From assembly GCA_964517215.1 (NCBI GenBank), contig CAZFBR010000112.1, positions 1 to 11,521 of the forward strand: DNA of 11,521 bases, written 5' to 3'. The translations under genes were made by a program, and so were the position numbers. Numbering within the stretch: position 1 is the stretch's first letter; every line of letters begins with the position of its first letter. Source of the DNA: CAZFBR01 sp035353495 [NCBI: uncultured bacterium] (lineage in GTDB: Bacteria > DAOPZR01). The notes under the pieces were generated by a model, which was not told where the DNA came from, made no database searches, and saw only the letters and a list, made by a program, of their open reading frames with translations. Of the stretch, positions 6,377 through 11,521 are shown piece by piece.

Positions 6377-7579
6377 TTATTGGGCGCTGGCGCCGGTCAT
6401 CCCCTGCAGCAGCTGCGGCAGGTACCAGATCTGCTGGTCAGTGGCGATTTCGCCGTCGCGCAGGAAGACGGAACCGTCCTGATAGTTGAGCGGACCGCGG
6501 AAGAGGTTGCTGCTGCCATCCCCCAGCCCGGCGATGAAGCGGTCGAGCGCGGCGTTGGCGGCGGGCGACAGCGCCTCGCCGCGGGTGAAGCCGACGCTGC
6601 TGCGCGTGCGATCGTTAATATCCGGCCAGTAGGGCGCGGGCCAGGAGAAGGACTGCTGCCAGCGCTGCTCGCGCGCCATGGCGACGGCGGCGGCGTAGGA
6701 CGGCCCCCAGTTGAAATACGGCACGCCGAGCGATGCGTCGGCGGCCTCGCGCCCGGCGTCGTGATAATCGTACGGGACGGCATAGACATTATGACCGGCG
6801 CGGCGCAGGCGCCCCGCCTCGACCAGTGCCTCGGTGGTATTGATCCCCGAGACAACGACATCGCAGCCGGTGGCAAAGAATTCGTCGCTGACCTTGCTCG
6901 GGTCGAGCGTCTGCCCCGGGATATTGAACCAGAACCCGATCCAACTCACGATGAACTGCAGGCGGGCCGGGTCCTGATGACGTTCATTGACCCAGGCGTC
7001 GCGGGCGCCGAGGTAGGTGGCGGCGGCGAGCCGGCGCGATTCGGCATTGACCAGCGGGCCGACATACCCGATCTTCCCCGTCTGCGTCGTCATGCCGGCG
7101 GCGTAACCGCCGATCATCTTGCCGTAGACCATGCGCCCGAAGAGATTGCTGACATTCGCGGGCGCGCGGTAGGCCTTCCCCTCGCGCCAGGCGATATCGC
7201 TGCCGACGCTGATGAAATACAGGTCGGGATGTGCCTGCGCCGCCTCAATGACCCCGTCGCAGAATTCCTCCGAGGCGGCGATGATGAGCCGTGCGCCCTG
7301 GGCGGCGAGCAGGTCGACCACCTGCGGGACCGTGACGCCCGGCCGGGCGCCGGGGTTGACGTTGTCGATGTAGACCATGCGCGTGCCGGGCATGCTCTGC
7401 TCGACATACTGCCCGGCCTCGTAATGCGCCGCACCCCAGCCGCGGTCGTTGTAGGTGCCCGGGAGAATGACCCCGAAGGTAAAGGTGTCGCCCGACCCGA
7501 CGGCAGGTGCCGACGGCTGGCCGCAGCCGGCAGCGAGCAGAACCGGCAATACCAGCAAAAGAACAACCCAACGATTCAT
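6377..7579 (-). CDS. BMP/PnrA-family substrate-binding lipoprotein
   Basis: 400-aa periplasmic or surface lipoprotein of the BMP (basic membrane protein/TmpC/PnrA) family, normally the nucleoside-binding part of an ABC importer. The start at 7579 is preferred over an in-frame ATG 14 codons upstream, because it gives a standard lipoprotein signal peptide (MNRWVVLLLVLPVLLAAGC, Cys19) and has GGAG about 8 bases upstream. Domain blocks are FGVILPGTYNDRGWG (35-49), QVVDLLAAQGARLIIAASEEF (86-106), YFISVGSD (121-128), NVSNLFGRMVYGKMIGGYAAG (142-162), the domain-crossing TGKIGYVGP (167-175) and CDVVVSGINTTE (239-250). Residues 290-400 complete the fold. No ATPase or permease gene lies in the window, so it is either an orphan receptor for a transporter elsewhere or a sensor component. 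The ligand is unknown; purine nucleosides are typical of the family. Confidence 0.88.
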   Translation of the reverse strand: MNRWVVLLLVLPVLLAAGCGQPSAPAVGSGDTFTFGVILPGTYNDRGWGAAHYEAGQYVEQSMPGTRMVYIDNVNPGARPGVTVPQVVDLLAAQGARLIIAASEEFCDGVIEAAQAHPDLYFISVGSDIAWREGKAYRAPANVSNLFGRMVYGKMIGGYAAGMTTQTGKIGYVGPLVNAESRRLAAATYLGARDAWVNERHQDPARLQFIVSWIGFWFNIPGQTLDPSKVSDEFFATGCDVVVSGINTTEALVEAGRLRRAGHNVYAVPYDYHDAGREAADASLGVPYFNWGPSYAAAVAMAREQRWQQSFSWPAPYWPDINDRTRSSVGFTRGEALSPAANAALDRFIAGLGDGSSNLFRGPLNYQDGSVFLRDGEIATDQQIWYLPQLLQGMTGASAQ

Positions 7580-7607
7580 GGACAAGCTCCGCAACCAAGG
7601 TGAGCGC

Positions 7608-7637
7608 ATCCTAACAGGCACTGCCGTCCGCAGTCAA
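7608..7637 (-). promoter_or_regulatory. Promoter of the BMP lipoprotein gene
   Basis: On the minus strand, TTGACT (7637-7632, 5 of 6) and TAGGAT (7613-7608, 4 of 6) are 18 bases apart. TG sits one base before the -10 (extended -10). The predicted start is near 7601, leaving about a 20-base leader containing the GGAG ribosome site. This makes the gene independent of the yjjI-yjjW operon upstream. No clear terminator is visible after the yjjW stop. Confidence 0.55.
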
Positions 7638-7696
7638 ACAGGATAATACATTGTTTCCGGCGCGGGGTTCGGGCGTGCCAGCTGATTGTCAACGGG

Positions 7697-8536
7697 TCAA
7701 ATGACGCTGACCCGGCGCAGGCCGGCGGCGGCGGCGATGGCGGCGAGCTCGCGCATGAGCGCCGGCTGCGGCTCGCGCCAGCGGCGGGCGGGTCCGCGCA
7801 CCCCGGCGCGACGGAAGGCGATGAGCGTAAAGCGCGGCGGGTGCGGCAGGGCGGCGAGAAAGGCCGCGGCCAGGCGGATATTGCGCCGGTTGTCGAACAG
7901 GCCATCAACGACGACGGTGCGCACCTCGTAGAGCTTGCGCGCGCGCGCGGCGGCGCGGATGGTCGCCAGCACCGGGGCATTGTCCGCAGTTCCGGTCAGC
8001 AGTTGGTGGTCGGCGGGACGGAACGCCTTCAGGTCGACCATGAAGGCCGAGGCGGCGGCCAGCAGCTGCCGGCAGACCGCAGGGGGCATCATGCCGTTGG
8101 TATCGATGAAGGCGGTCAGGCGCAGCCGGCGCGCGGCGCGGCAGATGGCGGCGGTGAAGGCCGGCTGCTGCGACGCCTCGCCGCCGGAGACAGTAAGCCC
8201 GGAAATGAACGGGCGGTTCTCCGCCAGCAGGTCGGCGACCGCCGCGCTGGTGATGACACAGGTGCGGGGGGAGCTGTGCCGGCGGCAGCGGGTTAGACAG
8301 CGTCCGCAACTGCGGCAGCGGGCGGGATCGTGGACGACGGTAGAACCCGCGCGGCGCAGCGCCCCGCTGCGGCAGGCGGCGACGCAGCGGCCGCAGCCGG
8401 TGCAGGCCTGCCAGGTCTCGGGATTGTGGCAATAGCCGCAGCGCAGATTGCACCCCTGCAGGAAGACGGCGAACCGGTTCCCCGGCCCGTCCACGGCGCT
8501 GGCGGAGAGGATGCGGTTGACGCAGCCGGTCGGCAT
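7697..8536 (-). CDS. yjjW: YjjW-type radical SAM activase of a glycyl radical enzyme
   Basis: 279-aa iron-sulfur protein that would use S-adenosylmethionine to place the glycyl radical on the YjjI-type enzyme encoded just upstream. Visible motifs are GPG (17-19), the radical SAM cluster C29-x3-C33-x2-C36 within QGCNLRCGYCHNPETW, then two ferredoxin-like CxxCxxCxxxC sets (C45/48/51/55 and C74/77/80/84), and SGGE (117-120) for SAM binding. The two extra clusters are typical of larger glycyl-radical activases rather than of the shorter pyruvate formate-lyase activase. The start is fixed by context: the ATG at 8536 shares its A with the TGA of the upstream gene (TGATG), so translation is probably coupled. 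The frame stays open upstream, antisense-like, through the yjjI gene, but that extension is not coding. Assignment to YjjW rests mainly on the YjjI partner. Confidence 0.9.
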   Translation of the reverse strand: MPTGCVNRILSASAVDGPGNRFAVFLQGCNLRCGYCHNPETWQACTGCGRCVAACRSGALRRAGSTVVHDPARCRSCGRCLTRCRRHSSPRTCVITSAAVADLLAENRPFISGLTVSGGEASQQPAFTAAICRAARRLRLTAFIDTNGMMPPAVCRQLLAAASAFMVDLKAFRPADHQLLTGTADNAPVLATIRAAARARKLYEVRTVVVDGLFDNRRNIRLAAAFLAALPHPPRFTLIAFRRAGVRGPARRWREPQPALMRELAAIAAAAGLRRVSVI

Positions 8537-10038
8537 CAGCGGACGATGCGGTTGAGCAGGGCGGCGCTGCGGAACGAATCGACGCTCAGTGCGACGGTGC
8601 CGTGCAGCACGGGCCGCCCGCGTTTCGCCTGCGCGATGGCCGAACGCTTGACGAGAAAGCCGGTAATGCGCACCAGGTCGCTGTCGCTGCAGCCGAAGGC
8701 GAAGAGGCGCAGGCCGGCGGCCATGGCCCCCGCGGCGATATCGAGCACATGCGCGGGATTGCGCCGCGCGGTCTTCTCGAACAGGAAGATGTCGCTGACC
8801 CCGGCGGGGAAGAAGTCGTGGAACGGCGCGGTATGGCGGATGTGGTCGATGATCTCGGGCGGCTCCTCGCCCGAGGGGATGCGCACCCCGGCGGTGACGC
8901 CGACGTCGGTGGTGATCCCCGATTGCGCATGCAGGACGTAGCGGTGGCCGGTGATCGCGCAATGGCGCGAGCGCAGCCGGGCGACTTCGTCGCGGAGCAG
9001 GGTCATGATGGCGAGCCCGAGCGAGCGGGCGGCGGCGCCGCGGCCGTAGCGGTCGCGCGGCGCACGGGCGTTGAGCAGGTGGTTGACGCATTCCGCGAGG
9101 CCGTAGATGCCGAACATGGCGGTGAAGCGGTCGCGGGCGATGAACCCCTCCTCGACCAGGAAATTGCGGGTAAAGAAGCCGCTCTCCTCGACGAGGAAGC
9201 GCAGCCGCGCCTCGATGACCGCGCCCATGGCCGCCACGGCGGCGGGGAGCTCGCGGTCGAGGAAGCGGGCGACGTTGCGGCCGCGGTTGCGCCGGGCCAG
9301 CGCGGCGAGATTGAGCCGCACCAGCGTGAAGCTCCCCCCGCCCAGCGGCAGGGTATTGTAGCAGCTCGCCACCCCGTAACCGCCGGGATAGGTGTCGCGC
9401 AGCAGGTCGTCGTTGACGAAGTAGGGCTTGGAGACCGCCAGCCCGGTGCGCACCGCGTCGAGCGCGAAGGCGCGCGGGGTCAGCTGCGGGCTGTACTTCA
9501 GCGAGAGATTGGGGACCGCGTTCTGCAGCTCGCGTTCCGCGGCGAGGATCAGCTCGCCGGTGCGGGTCGCCCGCGGCCCGATATTGGCGTGGACGAAGGA
9601 ATCGGTCAGGGTGCGGTCGAGGTGCAGCAGGAAGCCGCGGATCGCCGCCGCGGCCGCCGCGCGCGGGATGCGGCGCACAAACGGCTCGAGCAGCTCGTCG
9701 AGGTTGCCGAGGAAGACGGGAAACGAGGTGATCGACGGGACATGCCGGTAAATGATGGTCAGCGCATTGAGCGCCTCGGCCAGGGTGCGCGGCGGGTCCA
9801 GCCCGAGGAAGGCGCTGCCGCGGCGCATGAGCACGGCATAATCGGGGAGGATGTAGCGCGGGCGGTACGGGGCATTGCCTTCGGACATCTCGCAGATCAC
9901 GCCCGCCCTGATGTGCTGCCGCGCCGCCGCCGGGTACTGCGGCGGGGGGAGCGTGGCTTCCGCTTCCATGGCCAGCTTGTAGAGCTTCTGCTGGTAGGTC
10001 ATGGCGGATGAAGCAATAATCGTGCGCACCTGGTTCAT
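8536..10038 (-). CDS. yjjI: YjjI-family glycyl radical enzyme
   Basis: 500-aa enzyme, close in length to the E. coli YjjI protein (about 516 aa) and much shorter than pyruvate formate-lyase. From memory of E. coli YjjI it matches along its length: GVICEMSEGNAPYRPRYILPDYA (46-68), IIYRHVPSITSFPVFLG (95-111), HANIGP (150-155), SCYNTLPLGGG (225-235), MFGIYGLAECVNHL (308-321), LHAQSGITTDVG (369-380) and DLVRITGF (454-461). Gly460 in RITGF corresponds to the radical-bearing glycine (RVTGY/RVSGY in relatives). Cys226 is the likely thiyl-radical cysteine. The substrate of YjjI enzymes was not established as far as I know. The start at 10038 is preferred, with GGAGG about 6 bases upstream; an in-frame extension of 85 codons lacks similarity. 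It is co-transcribed and coupled with the activase. Oxygen sensitivity implies anaerobic expression. Confidence 0.94.
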   Translation of the reverse strand: MNQVRTIIASSAMTYQQKLYKLAMEAEATLPPPQYPAAARQHIRAGVICEMSEGNAPYRPRYILPDYAVLMRRGSAFLGLDPPRTLAEALNALTIIYRHVPSITSFPVFLGNLDELLEPFVRRIPRAAAAAAIRGFLLHLDRTLTDSFVHANIGPRATRTGELILAAERELQNAVPNLSLKYSPQLTPRAFALDAVRTGLAVSKPYFVNDDLLRDTYPGGYGVASCYNTLPLGGGSFTLVRLNLAALARRNRGRNVARFLDRELPAAVAAMGAVIEARLRFLVEESGFFTRNFLVEEGFIARDRFTAMFGIYGLAECVNHLLNARAPRDRYGRGAAARSLGLAIMTLLRDEVARLRSRHCAITGHRYVLHAQSGITTDVGVTAGVRIPSGEEPPEIIDHIRHTAPFHDFFPAGVSDIFLFEKTARRNPAHVLDIAAGAMAAGLRLFAFGCSDSDLVRITGFLVKRSAIAQAKRGRPVLHGTVALSVDSFRSAALLNRIVR

Positions 10039-10057
10039 GATCGCCTCCACTGGCGGC

Positions 10058-10086
10058 AGTGTAACTTGGCATAACCGGCGGCGCAA
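10058..10086 (-). promoter_or_regulatory. Candidate promoter of yjjI-yjjW
   Basis: On the minus strand, TTGCGC (10086-10081) and TACACT (10063-10058) are 17 bases apart; the -35 matches only 3 of 6 and the -10 matches 4 of 6. The start would be near 10051, very close to the ribosome site GGAGG. A weak -35 would fit a promoter needing an activator. Confidence 0.35.
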
Positions 10087-10103
10087 GCTGGTGCCTTGAC
10101 CGG

Positions 10104-10114
10104 ACAACTGTTGT
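10104..10114. promoter_or_regulatory. Inverted repeat, candidate operator between yjjI and the small Cys protein gene
   Basis: ACAAC (10104-10108) and GTTGT (10110-10114) form a perfect inverted repeat around one T. An imperfect palindrome TTGACCGGACAA (10096-10107) overlaps it. It lies in the 138-base divergent intergenic region, overlapping the likely -35 of the rightward promoter and upstream of the leftward one, a suitable position for shared control. The regulator is unknown; the site does not match the FNR consensus. Confidence 0.35.
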
Positions 10115-10141
10115 GCCGTTGCGCAGTATTTGCGGTATAAT
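10111..10141 (+). promoter_or_regulatory. Promoter of the 61-aa Cys-rich protein gene
   Basis: A perfect TATAAT (10136-10141) has TTGTGC (10111-10116, 3 of 6 consensus) 19 bases upstream. The -10 is convincing; the -35 is weak and overlaps the inverted repeat. The start would be near 10148, about 29 bases before the ATG. Confidence 0.5.
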
Positions 10142-10176
10142 ATGGATAGGAGCAACGGAGAGCAGGAGCGGGTGCC

Positions 10177-10362
10177 ATGAAATACCATTGCGCCATCTGC
10201 AACCGGGAAATCGACGAGGCGGCTGGCCTGGCCCACATCAAGGCGGAGGAGTACCTGCTCGAACTGATCCGCCGCGACCATCCCGAGTGGCATGAAAAGA
10301 AGAACACCTGCCAGAAGTGCGTCGACTATTACCGGCGGCTGGTGAAGGAAACTGAAATATGA
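10177..10362 (+). CDS. Small protein with two CxxC pairs, probable zinc-binding
   Basis: 61-aa hydrophilic protein, not recognised as a named family. C5-x-x-C8 near the start (KYHCAICNRE) and C45-x-x-C48 near the end (NTCQKCVDYY) flank a charged, probably helical middle (about residues 13-44), which includes HIKAEEYLLELIRRDHPEWHEKK read across 20-42. Two CxxC pairs about 36 residues apart suggest a zinc ribbon or treble-clef fold in which the pairs bind one Zn2+; an iron-sulfur or redox role is also possible. AGGAG (10164-10168) lies 8 bases before the ATG, and a TATAAT promoter is upstream, so it is very likely expressed. It is divergent from yjjI-yjjW, with only 138 bases between them, so it may be co-regulated with or accessory to that system, but nothing in the sequence proves it. 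A hairpin follows its stop. Confidence 0.8.
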   Translation: MKYHCAICNREIDEAAGLAHIKAEEYLLELIRRDHPEWHEKKNTCQKCVDYYRRLVKETEI

Positions 10363-10363
10363 A

Positions 10364-10395
10364 ACGCCGCGCCCCCGCAGATGGGAGCGCGGCGT
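10364..10395. terminator. Strong hairpin terminator, mainly for the minus-strand lipoprotein gene
   Basis: ACGCCGCGC (10364-10372) and GCGCGGCGT (10387-10395) form a perfect 9-bp GC-rich stem. The loop can form a further CCC/GGG pairing. It lies between the convergent 61-aa protein and lipoprotein genes. On the minus strand the stem is followed by T-rich TTTCATATTTCAG, on the plus strand by no T-run, so it is best suited to end leftward transcription. Confidence 0.7.
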
Positions 10396-10407
10396 GCTGG
10401 TGATGGC

Positions 10408-11151
10408 TCAGCGCGGCATGCTCTTCAGCAGCAGCGCGCCGTCCTTGAGCAGGCCGACTCCCGGCGCGTATATCTTATAGCCGCGCTCGTTGGCCTTGAG
10501 GCCGCTGGTCTCCTCCGTACGCAGGCAGTTGGTGAACGAACCGGCCGGGGTGGTGAATGACTCGGTCACGGAAAGTACCTCGGCCCGGTCGAGCGCGACC
10601 CCGGACGCCACCTCCTGATAGTAGCGGTCGCCGACGCGCGGGGCGCCGGGGAGCAGCAACCCGAAGCGCGCCCCTTCCACCCCCGAGCGCCACGCCCCCT
10701 CGTGTCCGCTGATACGCCCGGCGTGGTACATGTCGACCTCTTCGCCGAAATAGTAGAGGTCCTGCGTGGCGGGATCGACCGCGAACCAGTTGCGCGATAC
10801 CTCGACCAGCTCGCCGTCCTTGCTTTCGCGCTCCTCAACGACGCGCGTCGTCACACCGTCGATGACTTCGGTCCTGTTCGTCACCGTAATGATCAGCTCG
10901 ACCGGCTCCCCGTCTTCGCTGCCCGCGTAGGTCAGCATGTGCCCGGGCCGCAACGGGAAGTAGGGATTATCCCCCTCAGGGCGCAGGGTGGTCGTGTCGA
11001 CCGCGAAGGCATCGCGCCACGCGGGTGCAGCAGGTGCTGCAGTTTCGGTGGCGGCCGGCGCTGTGGTCGGGGTGGCGGGCGGGTTCTCCCGCGCGCAGCC
11101 GGCCAGCGCCAGCAGGGTGCAACCGGCAATCAGTATGGTCATGAACTTCAT
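10408..11151 (-). CDS. Lipoprotein of unknown function
   Basis: 247-aa predicted lipoprotein. The signal peptide MKFMTILIAGCTLLALAGC has a classical lipobox L-A-G-C (Cys19), and the residue after Cys is Ala, compatible with outer-membrane sorting in a diderm. An Ala/Pro/Thr-rich linker (about 24-44) leads to a compact, mostly beta-strand-like domain: NPYFPLRPGHMLTYAG (62-77), VSRNWFAVDPATQDLYYFGEEVD (118-140), TTPAGSFTNCLRTEE and YAPGVGLLKDG towards the end. I recall hypothetical proteins with this NPYFPL-x-PG start and APGVGL end in diverse bacteria, but no function. The ribosome site is weak; an alternative ATG three codons downstream keeps the lipobox. It begins 37 bases after a sensor kinase stop and is probably co-transcribed with it, so an envelope stress or sensing role is possible but inferred. 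Confidence 0.85.
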   Translation of the reverse strand: MKFMTILIAGCTLLALAGCARENPPATPTTAPAATETAAPAAPAWRDAFAVDTTTLRPEGDNPYFPLRPGHMLTYAGSEDGEPVELIITVTNRTEVIDGVTTRVVEERESKDGELVEVSRNWFAVDPATQDLYYFGEEVDMYHAGRISGHEGAWRSGVEGARFGLLLPGAPRVGDRYYQEVASGVALDRAEVLSVTESFTTPAGSFTNCLRTEETSGLKANERGYKIYAPGVGLLKDGALLLKSMPR

Positions 11152-11166
11152 TGGAACCCGCTTTCC

Positions 11167-11182
11167 CGACGCCGAAGCGTCG
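11167..11182 (-). promoter_or_regulatory. C(UUCG)G hairpin between kinase and lipoprotein genes
   Basis: In the minus-strand RNA, CGACGC and GCGUCG form a perfect 6-bp stem closed by a UUCG tetraloop, an unusually stable combination. It fills the 37-base gap between the two genes and ends about 15 bases before the lipoprotein start. No U-run follows. It may stabilise or process the mRNA, or tune translation of the lipoprotein. Confidence 0.45.
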
Positions 11183-11188
11183 TGTGTA

Positions 11189-11521
11189 TCATTGGTTCCC
11201 CGCCGCGGACGGCAGGGTGAGCGTGAAGCAGATGGTATCGGCCGCGGGCATGGTGGCGGTCAGCGAGCCGCCGAGCAGCTCCGCCAGTCCGCGCGCCAGC
11301 GCCAGGCCAAGCCCGGTGCCGCGCCCCGCGGTGCGGGCACAGTCGCGCCGCCAGAAGCGGTCGAACATGGCGTCGCACTCCGCCGCTGTCAGCCCGGAAA
11401 CCGCATTGGTGACGGTGAGGGAAAGGCCGGCGGCGGTCACAATCGCGCGGATGAGGACAGTGCTGCCTTCTGTCGCGTAGGCCGCGGCGTTGCCGAACAG
11501 GTTGTCGAGGATGATGCGCAG
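11189..11521 (-). CDS. Sensor histidine kinase, C-terminal ATP-binding domain (5' end outside window)
   Basis: The last 110 residues of a two-component sensor kinase; the frame is open to the window edge, so the sensor, HAMP and phospho-acceptor parts lie outside. The HATPase_c domain shows an N box (LRIILDNLFGNAAAYA, first 16 visible residues; catalytic-type Asn11), an F box (MFDRFWRRD) and a G2 box (GRGTGLGLALARGLAELLGG). The usual G1 motif DxGxG is replaced by TNAVSGL, a variant seen in one subgroup of kinases whose members also have the F-x-R-F-W-R-K/R-D box. It would autophosphorylate and pass phosphate to a response regulator, which is not in the window and probably lies upstream. It precedes the lipoprotein gene by 37 bases in the same direction. 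Confidence 0.85.
   Translation of the reverse strand: MRIILDNLFGNAAAYATEGSTVLIRAIVTAAGLSLTVTNAVSGLTAAECDAMFDRFWRRDCARTAGRGTGLGLALARGLAELLGGSLTATMPAADTICFTLTLPSAAGNQ

Noticed and set aside
6305-7603. Long plus-strand open frame opposite the BMP lipoprotein gene
   Set aside because: No recognisable domain; the minus strand carries a signal peptide, lipobox and family motifs.
7643-7692. TTGACA and TATTAT on the minus strand upstream of the BMP gene as a promoter
   Set aside because: They are about 38 bases apart; the TTGACT/TAGGAT pair at 7608-7637 has correct spacing.
8602-10011. Long plus-strand open frame antisense to yjjI
   Set aside because: Composition (Gly/Glu/Arg-rich, no motifs) is that of a mirror frame of a high-GC gene; yjjI matches its family along its whole length.
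8537-10072. Minus-strand frame that runs open through yjjI into yjjW, giving an apparent 791-residue protein
   Set aside because: Only the last 279 residues match a known family. The earlier part is Arg/Pro/His-rich, typical of an out-of-frame reading of a GC-rich gene, and yjjI occupies the same bases in another frame.
10096-10109. FNR-type site in the yjjI control region
   Set aside because: The sequence TTGACCGGACAACT lacks the TTGAT-N4-ATCAA arrangement; only a short imperfect palindrome is present.
10096-10141. TTGACC (10096) paired with TATAAT (10136) as one promoter
   Set aside because: The spacing is 34 bases, far beyond the 16-19 usable by sigma-70.
1-11521. CRISPR array, tRNA/rRNA, insertion sequence or prophage genes
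   Set aside because: No regularly spaced repeats, cloverleaf-like sequences, transposase motifs or terminal inverted repeats were seen by eye on either strand.

Overview
The window is GC-rich (about two thirds G+C by eye) and densely packed bacterial DNA. It holds nine clear protein genes, two of them cut by the window edges, plus one probable small leader ORF. No rRNA, tRNA, insertion sequence, phage gene or CRISPR array was seen, and no gene-free stretch exceeds 300 bases. Two lipoprotein signal peptides, near-consensus sigma-70-type promoters and a glycyl radical enzyme pair suggest a diderm bacterium with an anaerobic or facultative lifestyle. The phylum cannot be fixed from the sequence. 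Several genes (HATPase-GNAT fusion, membrane-embedded spermidine-synthase-like protein, sensor kinase with an atypical G1 box) resemble lineages such as Deltaproteobacteria or the Planctomycetes-Verrucomicrobia-Lentisphaerae group, but this is a guess.

Left part (1-6259): the C-terminal two thirds of an L-lactate-permease-family transporter (+) converges on a 504-aa protein (-) that joins an RsbW-like ATPase domain to a GNAT acetyltransferase domain. Divergent from that protein, with back-to-back -35 boxes, lies a full-length acetylpolyamine amidohydrolase (class II HDAC fold). Downstream, a separate strong promoter drives a 49-aa ORF whose stop overlaps the start of a 717-aa integral membrane protein with a central spermidine-synthase-like SAM-binding domain. 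An acyltransferase, a deacetylase and a polyamine-synthase relative thus lie side by side. This could be a small polyamine or acylation module, but the shared function is inferred.

Middle part (6260-7696): an orphan BMP/PnrA-type substrate-binding lipoprotein (-) with its own promoter and a hairpin after its stop.

Right part (7697-11521): a yjjI-yjjW operon (-), coupled through a TGATG overlap. It encodes a glycyl radical enzyme of unknown substrate and its radical SAM activase with two extra 4Fe-4S cluster motifs. A 61-aa protein with two CxxC pairs is transcribed divergently from a region with a perfect TATAAT box and an ACAAC-T-GTTGT inverted repeat. A strong hairpin terminator separates it from an unrecognised lipoprotein (-), which follows the 3' end of a sensor histidine kinase (-), probably in one transcript.
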